The notes under the pieces are model-generated. The model was not told the DNA's origin. It saw nothing but the letters and a program-made list of their open reading frames with translations, and did no database searches. From contig NC_053044.1 of NCBI RefSeq assembly GCF_003473485.1, positions 8,568,501 to 8,632,500 of the forward strand: 64,000 nt of DNA, written 5' to 3'. Shown here in pieces: positions 1-11,190 of the stretch. The translations under genes and the position numbers were made by a program. The stretch is from Medicago truncatula. Lineage: Eukaryota; Streptophyta; Magnoliopsida; Fabales; Fabaceae. Every line of letters starts with the position of its first letter. Within the stretch, counting starts at the first letter, position 1.

Positions 1-240
1 AATAAAATATATATCAGTATATATTTTTTTCTCAGTGCTTACTTCGTTCACATAACTATGTACCTCTTAGAGGTACACCCCCACTATATAAACACTACTA
101 ATGTGTGTTCCATCCGATGTGGGACTTCCATTTTTTCAATTCACACAACACTAGTTCTACCCAACATGGGAATTTGTGTTTAGTCTTTTTAACTCAATTT
201 CCACACATGTTCCAACAATTGGTGAAGGAAACCAGCAAGT
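1..240. repeat. Possible LTR-end remnant
   Basis: Non-coding stretch with a TATA-like ctatataaac near 85-94 and a ccgatgtgggac motif near 114-125 of the kind often found at plant LTR ends. No partner LTR or target duplication is visible, because the window starts here. Weak call. Confidence 0.2.
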
Positions 241-825
241 ATACAAGAACATGACACATGAAGAGTACTTTAATAGGTTTTTCAATAGGAAACCTTTATT
301 GATAGTCTTAGATTATGATAAATGATGTTATTTAATTGCACACTATGAGGCACATACACTCTTTGGATTAGGCGTGTCCTGGTGTCGGACACGATAAATT
401 ATTAACGGTGTCGACGTATCAGTGTCCGTGGTTCATAGATTGCACATCATTTTTATTGTACAACTCTTCTGCTATATCCTTTTTGAGTAATAATCAAGAA
501 AAAGTCATGTAAATTGTATCTTTGTTTATCTAATCCATAAAAGTGTAAAGAATAAAAGATGACAAAAGTGAGTCTAAATTATGATTTTTATTTGCTTTAT
601 CGTTTTTTAATATATTAATGAAGTTTAATCCTCTAAAAAAAATTGTGTTGGTTACGCTTCCATGTTTCAATTGGCTTTGGGATTGCTTTTTCCTTGAGAA
701 CACAACTTTTCAAATTTCAATACAGATATAGGTTAGTTAACCAACAATAACGTTCTAATTTTTTTGTTAACAAGAATAAAGTTCTAATTAAATTTTGTAT
801 AGCTGGATAATGTATAGGTAAAGAA
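241..825. other. Intergenic DNA upstream of the first PELPK gene
   Basis: No gene seen. Positions 355-445 carry one diverged copy of a dispersed repeat rich in gtgtcgg/ccgacac words, also found near 18.6, 20.8, 31.25 and 34.6 kb. Positions 710-825 resemble the DNA upstream of the short paralogue at 6038, so the duplication that made the pair included upstream sequence. Confidence 0.5.
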
Positions 826-913
826 GTTGAACTAACAATACTTATAAGTACACATTTCTCACCAACTCACCCTTGCTTGCACATTTTTATTTACAATATT
901 TGATCTATAAAAG
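826..913 (+). promoter_or_regulatory. Core promoter of the first PELPK gene
   Basis: A TATA box (ctataaaag, 905-913) lies about 115 bp before the ATG. The block gttgaactaacaata (about 826-840) upstream of it recurs, slightly changed, upstream of the two minus-strand PELPK genes, and the atcaaaatcatt leader downstream of the TATA also recurs. Conservation among paralogues supports a shared promoter. Confidence 0.65.
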
Positions 914-1027
914 CCTACATACAACACATACAAAACACACAACAGAAGCATATCAAAATCATTAGTATTGCAAAGAGCTCCACTATAATATATCTACCTG
1001 AAGTTCTCTCCTCAGCTTGGTTAAACC

Positions 1028-1786
1028 ATGGCTTACATCAATTTATCAAAAATCATTTTTTCATTAATGGTTCTAGCTATATTGTCAACCAAGAGTAACA
1101 CAATGGTTCTCGGGGCACGCAATCTTCTAGAGTCGAACATACCTGAGGTTCCGAAACTTGATTTTCCACCTATACCAAAGCCTGAGCTTCCAACGATTCC
1201 TGAATTACCTAAGCCAGAATTACCTAAGGTACCTGAACTTCCAAAGCCTGAGCTACCTAAGTTTAATGTTCCTGAATTGCCAAAACTCGAGTTTCCCAAA
1301 CTCCCTGAGTTGCCTAAAGTTCCCGAGTTGCCTAAGTTCCCTGAATTGCCCAAACCTGAACTACCTAAAGTCCCCGAATTGTCTATGCCGGAAATTCCAA
1401 AGATACCCGAATTACCAAAGCCTGAGTTACCTAAACTTAATGCCCCTGAATTGCCAAAACTCGAGCAACCTAAAGTCCCTGAATTGCCAAAACATGAACT
1501 ACCTAAAGTCTCTGAGTTGCCCAAACCAGATATCCCTAAGGTACCTGAATTGCCAAAACCCGAGCTACCTAAGGTACCTGAATTACCAAAACCCGAGCTA
1601 CCTAAGGTACCTGAGTTGCCCAAACCAGAAATACCAAAGGTACCTGAATTACCAAAACTAGAGTTACCTAAAGTACCTGAATTGGCAAAACCTGAACTAC
1701 CGAAATTCAATGTCCCTGAACTACCAAAACCCGAGTTACCTAAAGTCCCTGAAACTCCTAAAGGTGTTCCAACCAATACTCCTTAA
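1028..1786 (+). CDS. PELPK repeat proline-rich cell-wall protein, full length
   Basis: Single-exon gene of 252 aa. Residues 1-30 form a hydrophobic signal peptide, followed by a short ARNLLESNIP linker and then about 200 residues of near-continuous pentapeptides of the form P-E-L-P-K with variants (PEIPK, VPELPK, NVPELPK). The mature chain has no Cys. The family (PELPK1-like, Arabidopsis At5g09530 type) is known as secreted proline-rich cell-wall proteins that affect germination and growth; a wall role here is inferred. The ATG in accATGg context follows a leader shared with the gene at 6038 (ttggttaaaccatgg). Repeat periodicity keeps an antisense frame open across nearly the whole gene, which is not taken as a gene. 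Same strand as 6038; paralogues lie at 24180 and 40041. Confidence 0.9.
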   Translation: MAYINLSKIIFSLMVLAILSTKSNTMVLGARNLLESNIPEVPKLDFPPIPKPELPTIPELPKPELPKVPELPKPELPKFNVPELPKLEFPKLPELPKVPELPKFPELPKPELPKVPELSMPEIPKIPELPKPELPKLNAPELPKLEQPKVPELPKHELPKVSELPKPDIPKVPELPKPELPKVPELPKPELPKVPELPKPEIPKVPELPKLELPKVPELAKPELPKFNVPELPKPELPKVPETPKGVPTNTP

Positions 1787-2298
1787 GTTGGAACTAGTTC
1801 CTTTCATTGCATATGCTAAAGTCATATATAGTTTTATATACTATATTGTGTCTAAAGCTCATCTTTTGTGATGGGCGTGATATTGTTTATACATATTTTT
1901 AATTCCGAATTATATGTTGTAGATCACAGAGTGGTTGTTAAGGTTTAGCTTGAACCTTATTAAGAATACATATTATGTTTAGTTTGAGCTTAATTAAATC
2001 GATTGTACTACTTTTTATTGTTGGTCATATCCTTCATGTATAAATGTTGTTGAATTTAATCATATTGTATTTTAGTGAGAAACATCCAGGATTTTCAAAT
2101 TCATTTCGTTTGAGAGGATATTTTATCTTGTTTTATAGAATTTAATATACAATTTCTAAATTCAACTTCATAACTTTTGAGAAGTCTTGCCCTCTAAACA
2201 TGAAATAAATAATTTGATAACCATTTAATATAAATAAATAATAATTTTGTGGTTGATTCGAAGCACAAAATCCCAATATCTTACAAGATGAAATGATT
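1787..2298. other. 3' flank of the first PELPK gene
   Basis: AT-rich DNA with no convincing ORF. It partly resembles the 3' flank of the gene at 6038 (gttatggtttag and ttagtttgagctt words in both), consistent with duplication of the locus. No clear terminator signal beyond A/T-rich polyadenylation-like words. Confidence 0.4.
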
Positions 2299-2313
2299 AT
2301 CGAGAAATTACAT

Positions 2314-2402
2314 ATTGTTTTTTTTTGTGGTGTTCGAGATTCGAATCACACACCTTAAATATATTATCAATTATCCTTGTCAACTAAGCTAAACTTATAA
2401 GG
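2314..2402 (-). mobile_element. Short tRNA-like SINE with target-site duplication
   Basis: Minus-strand copy: a poly-T run starts the element and the reverse complement has a pol III A-box-like and a B-box-like segment with an A tail. Flanked by atcgagaaattacat (2299-2313) and atcgagaaactacat (2403-2417), 14 of 15 identical. Same family as 5106, 42510, 50698, 50791, 54597 and 56417. Confidence 0.75.
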
Positions 2403-2585
2403 ATCGAGAAACTACATCTGATTGTATTTATCAAATTATTACCACCTTTCATTAACAACTAAGTTGTAAAGACACGTTAAAAAAAAAACTTTATAGACAT
2501 CTTGCATAAAAAAAAAGTTCTAAAAACATGTTATCATCAATCCTGCATGATTTTTCTCAACTAAAAATTAAACTTGATTAAGACT

Positions 2586-3481
2586 CAGGGCCGTCCCTGA
2601 GAATTCGGAGGCTCGGCTCTGGAAATGAAAAGAGGTCAGTGATAAAATCAAAACGTATTTTTTTTAAAAGAGTAATGTTCTATTTATATTTTTTAAAAGA
2701 TAAATACAAGGTGTCGTATATATGCGGTACACCCAAAAGTGAAAATGACTACCGTATACATGAGGAACCCCACATAACACCAAAAGCAATAGGAACTAAT
2801 TCTAATAGGCCTAAAAGGCTAAAACAAGAGGACATAAAATGAACCTGCACAAAACCACCAAAAGCCATGCGCGCACAAAGCTGGCAGCACAACAACCAAG
2901 CAGTCACAAATAGTGTTGTTTTAGCAATTCTGTTAATAATCAACCAAATCTCTATCAATCTCTATTTTAGCAATTTCAACATTCAACAAACAGTGTTGTT
3001 TTAGAAAGGGGAAAACCGATTGAAATTTGAAACAGTGTTGTTTTCAACATTCAACAAATCTCTATCAATCTCTATTTTAGCAATTTCAACATTCAAATTA
3101 ATGAAAGAGAGTTTATTTACTTACCAAACAGGAAAACTGATTGAAACTTTGAGAGTTGAGAGTCTACGTGAATCAGTGATGATTTGGTGAAGAAGGAAGA
3201 AGAAGAAGGAAAGTCTGATGATGTGAATCAGTTGATGATTGATCACTGATGATGATTGTGAATCGGTGATGGAATGGAAGAAAATCGGTGATGATTGATG
3301 AGCGAGCGACGAGCGTGAAACGTGAAACTAGAGAACGCGTTTCAACTTGTGAGGGAATGAAATAATTTTTTTTTTATTGGAGGATAGTATACTACTGAAT
3401 ATAAAAAAAATAAAATTGAGGCCCATCCTTGGAGGAGGCCCAGCTCGATTGAGTTGTTTGCAATCCCTCAGGACCGGGCCT
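2586..3481. mobile_element. Non-autonomous hAT-like DNA transposon
   Basis: The left end cagggccgtccctgag and the right end (reverse complement aggcccggtcctgag) form imperfect terminal inverted repeats of hAT style. ATTAAGACT is duplicated at 2577-2585 and 3482-3490; 8 or 9 bp is possible because the end base is ambiguous. No transposase ORF. Inside, a segment with 'tctctatcaatctctatttt' occurs twice (around 2948 and 3058), about 110 bp apart, and a GAT/GAA-rich tract follows. Confidence 0.7.
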
Positions 3482-3792
3482 ATTAAGACTCCGCCAACTA
3501 AAGTACACAACACAACTTAGAACTTTTATTTCTTTAACTCACGCAACACGTGACCATATATGTAGAAGTAAGTAGATAAATATTTCCCAAGTTTGTTAAT
3601 GATATTCGGAAACTGTTCCTTGAAAGTTTCTACTGGTACCGCAAGCTAGCATTATAAAAAAAAATTAAGAGCACATTGACTCTGTATCAAACATTGCTCG
3701 TTTCACGTCAAAAAAAAAAAAAAAAAACATTACTTGTTAACAAGGCAACAGAAAATCTTAGCTTAGCCTATGTTCGAATTTATGGCGTTTAA

Positions 3793-4694
3793 TTTTTTTT
3801 TAAAGAGGCTCAAATGAATTATATTACCACATCAAAAAGTCTTTCCCAACACAAGGTGTGCGAAGGAAAAAACAGAAGAGTCCACACAGAGTTCAAACAA
3901 TATATACAAGCTACAGGCTATGCAAGAACAAAATAGAACTGAATAGGAGAAAATAAAAACTAGTCTATATCTAGTATGGTAAACGGACTAAGCCACCACC
4001 ACCCATGATAATTGAAGGAAAGAGAAGCATACTTCACATTCAACCACATGAAAGTTTGAGACTTAATCTTGTCAACAATCTGCACAACTGAGCATTCTTT
4101 GCCATTAAATAACCTGTTATTTCTCTCCTTCCAAAATTTTCAAAATGTTGCAAACCAAATGACCTGTAATATTGAGCACTGTGTCCCTGCGATACCCCCA
4201 ACAAAATTAAATTGAAAGAAGTGATCCTCGGTGTCAAAAGGCATAACCGTGTCAACACCAATCCACCGAAAAACATAGTACCAAACAGAGCCAAAGAAAT
4301 TACAATGAAATAATAAATTATTAGCAGACTCAGCCACGCCACACCCTCCAACACACATCTGAGCATCAAACTCTATAACACACGCCAGTAAAGGTTGTCC
4401 TTTTTTTTTTTTTTTTGAAGAAGCTAAATTAGCCCACCCAAATTGACACTAGAGGGAATCGAACCTGAAACCTTGAGGAGGAGCACACTCCCAAGTCCCA
4501 AGCCTATACCACTAGGGCAACCCAAATAGGTTGTCCTTAGTTAATAGTCTATCGCGAAACAAGCGCCACGCAAACAGAACAACCTTCAAAGGAACATCTT
4601 TATGCCAAAAAGAAGACACTGGCACCACAGAATCAATATGAGGCTGCAAATTCAGAACTTTGTAAGCACTACGAACAGTGTAAACTGAAGACGG
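3793..4694 (-). mobile_element. 5'-truncated LINE, 3' part of ORF2, with nested SINE
   Basis: Reverse-strand pieces translate to the zf-RVT/C-terminal region of an L1-type LINE (VPLKVVLFAWRLFRDRL, then CGVAESANNLLFHCNFFGSVWY), closely matching the better copy at 58.4-61.9 kb. Poly-T on the + strand at 3793 is the A tail. ttatggcgtttaa is duplicated exactly at 3780-3792 and 4695-4707, so the whole insertion is delimited. The reading frame is broken and interrupted by the SINE at 4403. Confidence 0.85.
4403..4528 (-). mobile_element. SINE (longer tRNA-derived family) nested in LINE
   Basis: Poly-T at the left; the reverse complement has gccctagtggtataggc (A-box region), ggttcgattcc (B-box) and ends cttcttcaaaa. 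The direct repeat aggttgtcctt flanks it (4392-4402 and 4529-4539) and the LINE reading resumes on both sides, so it inserted after the LINE. Confidence 0.85.
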
Positions 4695-5105
4695 TTATGG
4701 CGTTTAAAATTGATTTTGACTGTTTGATTGTAAATTTTAATTGTTATAGATTATTTATGTAAATTTTTTATAAAAATATAAAATCATTTGATATGTTTTT
4801 AAGAATCATTAAGATTAATGGTTTTCTATAAAAACACACGTTAATTTTTTCTAAGACACACAAACTGTTAATCTTGCTGAGTCTAAAAAAATATATCAGA
4901 TGATTTTAGATTTGTGTAAAATTTTACATAGATAATTTATATGATATAAATTTTACATTTTGGGACAAAGAAAGTGGGTTTTTTCTTACATTTTGGGACG
5001 GAGATATATATACATTTTTTCTTCTATTTAAATATAATCATACATTTTAGTTTTAATTATTTATTTGTTTCCCAATTTTATTTTCCATTAAACTTCAGTT
5101 TAAAC

Positions 5106-5198
5106 GGTCCTCGTAAGCTTACCTCAGTTAATAGAGACAATGCATAATATATGCAAGGTCTGAGGTTCAAACCCCGGCCACCACAAAAAAAAAAAAAA
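5106..5198 (+). mobile_element. Short tRNA-like SINE, exact 15-bp target duplication
   Basis: A body of about 75 nt with A-box-like and B-box-like (ggttcaaacccc) segments, then a run of A. aacttcagtttaaac is repeated exactly at 5091-5105 and 5199-5213. It cannot serve as a tRNA: it has a poly-A tail and a disrupted anticodon arm. Confidence 0.85.
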
Positions 5199-5257
5199 AA
5201 CTTCAGTTTAAACTATATTAAACTCAGTATAGGATTTATTAAATTTAATAGATAATA

Positions 5258-5292
5258 TAAGTGGACTAATTTAGCTTCTTCAAAAAAAAAAA
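5258..5292 (+). repeat. 3'-terminal scrap of the longer SINE family
   Basis: ggactaatttagcttcttc followed by an A run matches the last 20 nt or so of the SINE at 4403. Interpreted as a strongly 5'-truncated copy; no clear target duplication. Confidence 0.4.
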
Positions 5293-5720
5293 ATGAAAGT
5301 TGACTTAGTTTGTAAAAGTTGACTCATGTGCAAAATCTTTCTTGTGTTCAATTATTGTTGCCGATGTGACAACATCTTTTGGTGGATGATCGTATTTTGG
5401 TGGGTGATCCTAAGTAGCTATTTATTAAATTCTGAGTTATAATAAGAGTAATCTTTTTTCTTTTATTATTTTTGAGATCTAATTTAGGGAAATTTTTGAG
5501 ATATGTAAGTTTTTTATGAATTTTTGATTAACCCGGGCAACGTCGAAAAAAAATAAAAGCCACTGACTTTGAGATTATAGATTTTGCACTCTCCTACAGT
5601 TCTGCTAGTTACGCCACTGACTTTGAGATTGCATAGGCTTTCAATGCATATATAGGATGGTTAACCAAAAAAATAATTGTAATTAAATTTTAGTTACACA
5701 ATTTCATCTATTAAACCCTC

Positions 5721-5903
5721 GAGTAATGATACATAAACACCCTTAGGTGGCAGTACACCCTTTGACACCCACACAAAAATCTAACACGTAGTCACGTGGA
5801 CCCCGCACAAGCACACTTTCTCTTTCCTCTCCTCTTCTCTCTTCCTAGTGCATGGGGTGTACAAAAGTGTATGAGAATAAATGGTGTCTATGTAACATTT
5901 TCC
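5721..5903. mobile_element. Mutator-type MITE inserted at the TATA position of the short PELPK gene
   Basis: Exact 9-bp duplication TAAACCCTC at 5712-5720 and 5904-5912. The terminal inverted repeats share the core of aatgatacataaacacc (left) and aatgttacatagacacc (right end reversed). No coding capacity. Removing it rejoins atttcatctattaaaccctcacatat, which aligns with the TATA region of the paralogues. Confidence 0.8.
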
Positions 5904-6037
5904 TAAACCCTCACATATAACCCATGCATAACACACTACAATAGAAGGCATATCAAAATCATCATATTAGTATAGCAAACAATTCCAACTACTATAATAT
6001 ATCTTCCTGAAATTTTTCTCATCATCTTGGTTAAACC
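5904..6037 (+). promoter_or_regulatory. Leader of the short PELPK gene, TATA degraded
   Basis: The paralogous TATA ctataaaag corresponds here to ctattaaac, split from the leader by the MITE. Only a weak acatataa (5913-5920) remains. The leader itself is conserved with the gene at 1028 (actataatatatct, ttggttaaaccatgg). Confidence 0.5.
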
Positions 6038-6418
6038 ATGGCTTGCATTTCTTTGTCAACAATCATTTTTTCATTCATGATTATAGCTATTATGTCAGGA
6101 AAACCTAACACAATGGTTTCTGGGACACACAATCTTTTAGAGACAAACATACCTCAGCTTCCAAAACTTGATTTTCCACCTCTAGCAAAGCATGAACTTC
6201 TTAAGGTTTCTGAATTACCAAAGTCAGAAATACCTGAATCATCAAAACCGAAGTTCCCTAAAGTATTTGAGTTGTCTGCTCCAGAAATTCCAGAGTTATC
6301 TAAATTTGAAAAGTACGAGCTACTTGAAATCCCACAACTACCTCCTCTCGAAATTATTATTCAACCTCCTGACTTTGCTATCATTATACCTGGACCTATT
6401 TTACGTAATCGTCCATAA
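6038..6418 (+). CDS. Short, degenerate PELPK-like protein
   Basis: 126 aa, half or less of its paralogues' length. The signal peptide and NLLETNIPQLPKLDFPPL linker are clearly homologous to the gene at 1028, but only a few PELPK-type units survive (SELPKSEIPE, FELSAPEIPE), and the tail PPLEIIIQPPDFAIIIPGP is unlike the others. The ORF is open, with a good ATG context and conserved leader, but the promoter holds a MITE and a mutated TATA. It may be a diverged secreted protein or a gene in decay; sequence alone does not decide. Confidence 0.6.
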   Translation: MACISLSTIIFSFMIIAIMSGKPNTMVSGTHNLLETNIPQLPKLDFPPLAKHELLKVSELPKSEIPESSKPKFPKVFELSAPEIPELSKFEKYELLEIPQLPPLEIIIQPPDFAIIIPGPILRNRP

Positions 6419-8084
6419 ATTCAAACGTAGTTTTCTACTATATATGGCCATATTGTATGATAGATGTGGTATGATTTATACATATTTTCATTCAATACTA
6501 TATATCATAGGCTACAAAACCATAGGGGAGTGATTGTTATGGTTTAGTGTTTGTTGGGTATCACGATGGATTTGTCGGAATCAATGTGACCCATTGTGAT
6601 TCTAGCACACTGACGGTAACATCAAACATACGCTTTGAACCTTATTAAGATTACATATTTGCTTTTAGTTTGAGCTTCTTTAAATCGATTATGGCATGAT
6701 CCGCATTGACTCACGTTATATGATTAACCAAAAATCTAAATTATGAGGACACATCCAAGGGTGGGAATAGGCATGTCAATCGATAGGGGGGTTTTCAATC
6801 TAGCCAATATCAGATTTATGTTAGACTTTCTTGAAAACAAAAACTAGAATGCAAGAGCATCAATAGTAGCTACGAAATAACTTTTTAAATATGAAAACTT
6901 AAGACTTTATAAAATAAATATAAGTATTTTATTGCAATTATTATTACATTAGATTTGTACTTTGGGTTACAATTATAATTTTTCTAACTATTTTAGTAAT
7001 TTAAATTTATTAACCTACGTATATTAGTTGCATATTCAAATGTATTATTATAAATTATAATTGAAATATGACTTTATATATGTTGTCGAATTTTTCAAAA
7101 TGTCATGTTAAAAATAAAAATTGAGTTTAATCTAATTGATCTACTACCATATTTGTCGATTCATAACCAACAATGGATGGTAACAACTAACAAGTGTCTC
7201 AAGGAAACTAGTCAATCAATTAAATATACTAAAATTATTTTAAAACTTGTACAATCAACCTCTTAAAAGTGTAAAAAAGAATTCTTTTAAAAAAAAGTGT
7301 AAAAAAAAAACTTTTTTTAATGCAAAATTTACTTTAACCCTTTGGCTTTCCGTGTAATCAAAAAAATAAAAATACAAAATTTACTTTTATTGTTTACTTA
7401 ACAAATATTTTAGGGACATTAGTTAAGACAATCCTTTGAATATGAGACAATCCTTTGAATATAAGTGGAATTTTGAGAGTCGCAAATTAACTAATAAACA
7501 CAATATAAGTTTGAGAAGAGTCAAAAAGAATCATTTTCGCAAAGTATATATCCTAATTCAAATTAGTGTTTATTATAGAACTAGTCCTAACAATATCAAT
7601 TCAAATATTAATTAAAATTAGAGTTAAATAAATTTTCATCCTTAAAAAATAGTAAATTTTTATTTTAGCTCGTAAAAAATAAAATAAGATGTTTTTATCT
7701 CACAAAATTTTTAGTTATGTTTTTGATCCCTAATGGCCAATTTATTTACATATGAATGTCAACATTACGACTCTTTTATGTTCAAGATGTGTCAGCGTTA
7801 AGTCTGTTTATAAATTTTTCCACAAAAAAAAAAAAAAAAAAAATCATACAAAATGTAAACAAATATGGTAAACCAAAATAAGCTTCAGTCCAGGAAAACA
7901 TGTACCATTTCATAGCATGATTCACAAAAGAAAAAGACACAATTAAACACATGAAAATAAACATAATATATGTCAAGTTTCCACACATTTTTACTTCTTT
8001 ATGTGAGATGAATAAAATCATCGAGGTGCAAACATAATATAACAGATACAATGATAGATAGATCCCTTTAAGCTTTTACCATAG
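6419..8084. other. Intergenic DNA, no gene seen
   Basis: AT-rich. The 3' flank of the short PELPK gene resembles that of its neighbour. A short tandem word (gacaatcctttgaatat) repeats at about 7428-7460. No ORF with recognisable similarity. Confidence 0.4.
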
Positions 8085-11000
8085 TTAAAAACCAGCCCAT
8101 CCAGCAGGTTGAGAAGTTGATTTGCTCTCAAAACCCTTCGCCTCACGGAAAACATGAGCTGTACTCCCTTCACCAGGTCTTGGCATCTGTGGGCTACCAC
8201 TACCAGCACGAGCAGCACTAAATGTATCTGCACCAAAACCCCAAGAATCAAAATCAGCAGCTGGTTGAGTAGCCGGCTTGCTCTGCTGACCATTTCTTGA
8301 CCTAACAGATTTTGAAGCATTGTCTGCTGAAAGGGATTTAAACGGTTCGCTTTCCTCCGAGAAAGGTTGCCATGATGACTTTGGTTCTGAACTAGGAGTT
8401 TTCCATTCACTTCTATCCTGCTGAAGTTACAAAGAAATCACAGTTAGGATGTCATATATATAACCACGTGTCACAAACACAACAACATAAACAAAATAAT
8501 TCATGCAAATACAAATTAATTGGGACGAAAAAACTACAAAATGCTTATTACCGAAGATGCAGATGATGCAACTCCAGGAGAGGTTCTGAAACCTTCTCTA
8601 CTAGGAGATGGAGTTTTTGCTGCAAGTGTTTGCTTGAGATCCTGCAATTCTTGTCTTTGTGAACGGCAAATAGCAGTAAGCTTTTCATACTTGGCAGTGA
8701 TTTCAGATTTCTCTAAGTTAGCTTCCTTCAGCTGCTCCCTGAGTTTCTCCACCTCAGACTCTAATGCTTCTTCCCTTGTGGATTTGTTACCATGCCCGGA
8801 GCTTAGCTTAGCGGTATCAAACTCTGCAACAAAAGTGTTAAAAGACTGGTCTTGAAAATTATTATTTTTCTTCTCCAGATTTGACATTTGCTTCTCATTT
8901 GCATGACCTTTATCTGGGAAAAAATTTATTTCAAAGTCCTTGGAAGATACAGCTTCAGGTTTGTGCAACTTTCCATGTATACTGCTTTTTACAGTCTGAG
9001 TTTGTGAGTTAGTCACTTTGTTAGTACTAACATTTTTCGGTAACTGATCATTGTCCGGACGAACTCTGTGGTGGCTAGATCGTTCTTCATCATATACAGG
9101 TTTGCCCTTTTCCTCGGGGACACGTGAATCCTTTGCATGCAGAGTGGACCAGAAAGCACCAAGCTGCCCCCCACTTTCCCCTCCCCTAGAAGCAAGAGAT
9201 GGCTGAGGGGTAGTTTTGGGTTCTGCAACTGATGGAGGAGGAGGTGGATTTCTGCGAGGCATTGCACTTGATTTGTTTGTGGACATTGAAGCACCTACAA
9301 AAATTTAGCTACAAATTAATCTTTCTGTCTGATATTAGGTTAAAATAAAATATACAAATCCAATCTTCTACCAAGAGTTTTTTTTCTTTGCCCTAACTCA
9401 CTTCAAGGGTAACATTCAATGATGTAAGCATTCAAAAAACATATCATGTTATAGCATTCAAAAAATATGAAAATAGACTTATCATGTTTATTCAAGACAT
9501 GCCTCACCTTCATGATTGTTGGAAGCGGGCGATTCAGGTGGCCTGTCAGGTAATGACTTTTGTAAATCAATGGGTAGCTGCTCATTAACACGAAACCAAA
9601 CCTGCCACCACAGTAGTGTACCCAATGTCAGTGATTGATTGCTCTAATTCTAGTGCCTAGGAATGCTATGGATGGATGATCTATGACCAACCTAAATTGA
9701 TGGAGATGAATGGCCAATCAAGCAAAGCGCTTGCCTGCGTGATATCTGGTCTGTCGTCTGGTCGAGCTTGAAGCATGTCTCTGATCAAGTCTGTGAGGGT
9801 TGAATTGAATTTAGGTAGATCAGGAATGCGGTAGTTTCCATTTAAGACTTGGAGCTTTGATTCCCCATCAAATGCACTTTTGAAGTAGCATATGCGAAAA
9901 AGAAGACACCCAAGTGCCTAACATATTCAAGGAGTAATATGATTTGTCAGTTAGCAGAAAATGATTTCACAAAAGTAGTTGCAATAAAGAGATGTTTTTA
10001 GCGTATATGACGACTTACCCATATGTCCACTTTCTCATTAATGACTTCTTTCAGGAACAGATCCCACATCTAAATGCACACAAAACAAAAATTTGTGATC
10101 ATTCATTCATTTGTAATTGTATCATACATAACTACAATTTTTTTTCATGGGCACAAAAAATGGAAACCCAAGGTGGTAGCCAGGACATACGAGGCATTGT
10201 CCTGGCATTCAAATGCACATAGTGTTCGAGTTTATGGCTTTCCATCAGCTCTACGCCAATGAGATTGAACCTAAGCACTTGAATAACTTGGCATGGGCTA
10301 GAGCTTTCAAACACAACCGTTGGGGCTCACCTTAATTTAAATAGAAAAAACAAATGTCAACATACCTCGGGGGGTCTGTAGGCAGGGGTTGTGTACTTTC
10401 TGATATTATCTTCCTCAATTCCCATTTCTTCTGGCTTCTCAAAACGTTTGTGATTTGTGGAAATGCTTCCAAAATCACACAATTTCCATAAACCATCTGA
10501 ACCCAACAGAAGATTTTCTGCTTTCAAGTCTCTGAGAAACAAAAAGAAAAGTGATTTACTAATAATTCTAAAAGCACCTGACAAACTCGTGCTAGATTTA
10601 TCAAACTTCTGAACAATGTCACGCAAAAATAAAGTAAAATCAGGCATATCAAACAGTACAATTCAAATAAACATATTGAAAGAAGAATCACTAGTATTGT
10701 TACCGGTGAGCAATAGGCGGGGACTGGCAGTGCATGGCAAAGACTGCATTACACACGTCCCTGAAGATTAAAAGAACCTGCCTCTCTTCAAAATAACCAG
10801 CACCACGGCTCTCCAGCACACTAACCAGAGACTTCTCACAAAATTCCATTACAAGGAATGCCTCTTTTGTCCTACCCATATCATAGATGGCATTGGCATG
10901 AAGGGTGACAACATTGGGATGTCCAATCAACAACTTCATCACAGATATCTCTTTCTTCACTAATCCAAGTGATTCTTCATCGTTGCATATTATGTGCTTC

Positions 11001-11167
11001 AAAGCATACTGTTTTGACATATGTACAGCATCACGAGCCAAGTAAACACATGAGAACCCTCCTTCAGCAATGAGCTTGTGGACATGTAGTTTGAGATTAC
11101 CAACGTCTATAGAACGGCCTTCAAGACCATTTTGCTCTTTATGCGCGAATGGCTTAAATTTCCACAT
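8085..11167 (-). CDS. NAK/AAK1-family Ser/Thr protein kinase
   Basis: Seven coding exons joined in phase: 11167-10704, 10531-10366, 10069-10019, 9917-9735, 9601-9508, 9294-8552, 8420-8085, giving 678 aa plus stop. The start MWKFKPF matches plant relatives of AP2-associated kinase. The kinase domain spans about residues 28-300: glycine loop AEGGFSCVYLA, Lys57 (YALK), Glu73, HRDLKAEN with Asp156, DFG at 174-176, TPAYRPPE activation end. The tail is low-complexity with a polyproline run (PPPPP) and a coiled coil about 496-544, ending in aromatic DSWGF and GWAGF motifs. NAK kinases phosphorylate clathrin-adaptor subunits in animals and yeast; a role in plant endocytic trafficking is inferred. The intron after 9735 starts GC rather than GT. 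All catalytic residues are present, so it is probably active. Confidence 0.9.
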
Positions 11168-11190
11168 CTTTGAAAAAATAGACTATGTTT

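Noticed and set aside
1158-1661. 167-aa frame inside the first PELPK gene
   Set aside because: Frame shadow of the pentad repeat (Leu/Ser/Tyr-rich), no signal peptide or own start context.
8520-8855. + strand ORF within the kinase tail
   Set aside because: Antisense shadow of the coiled-coil exon.
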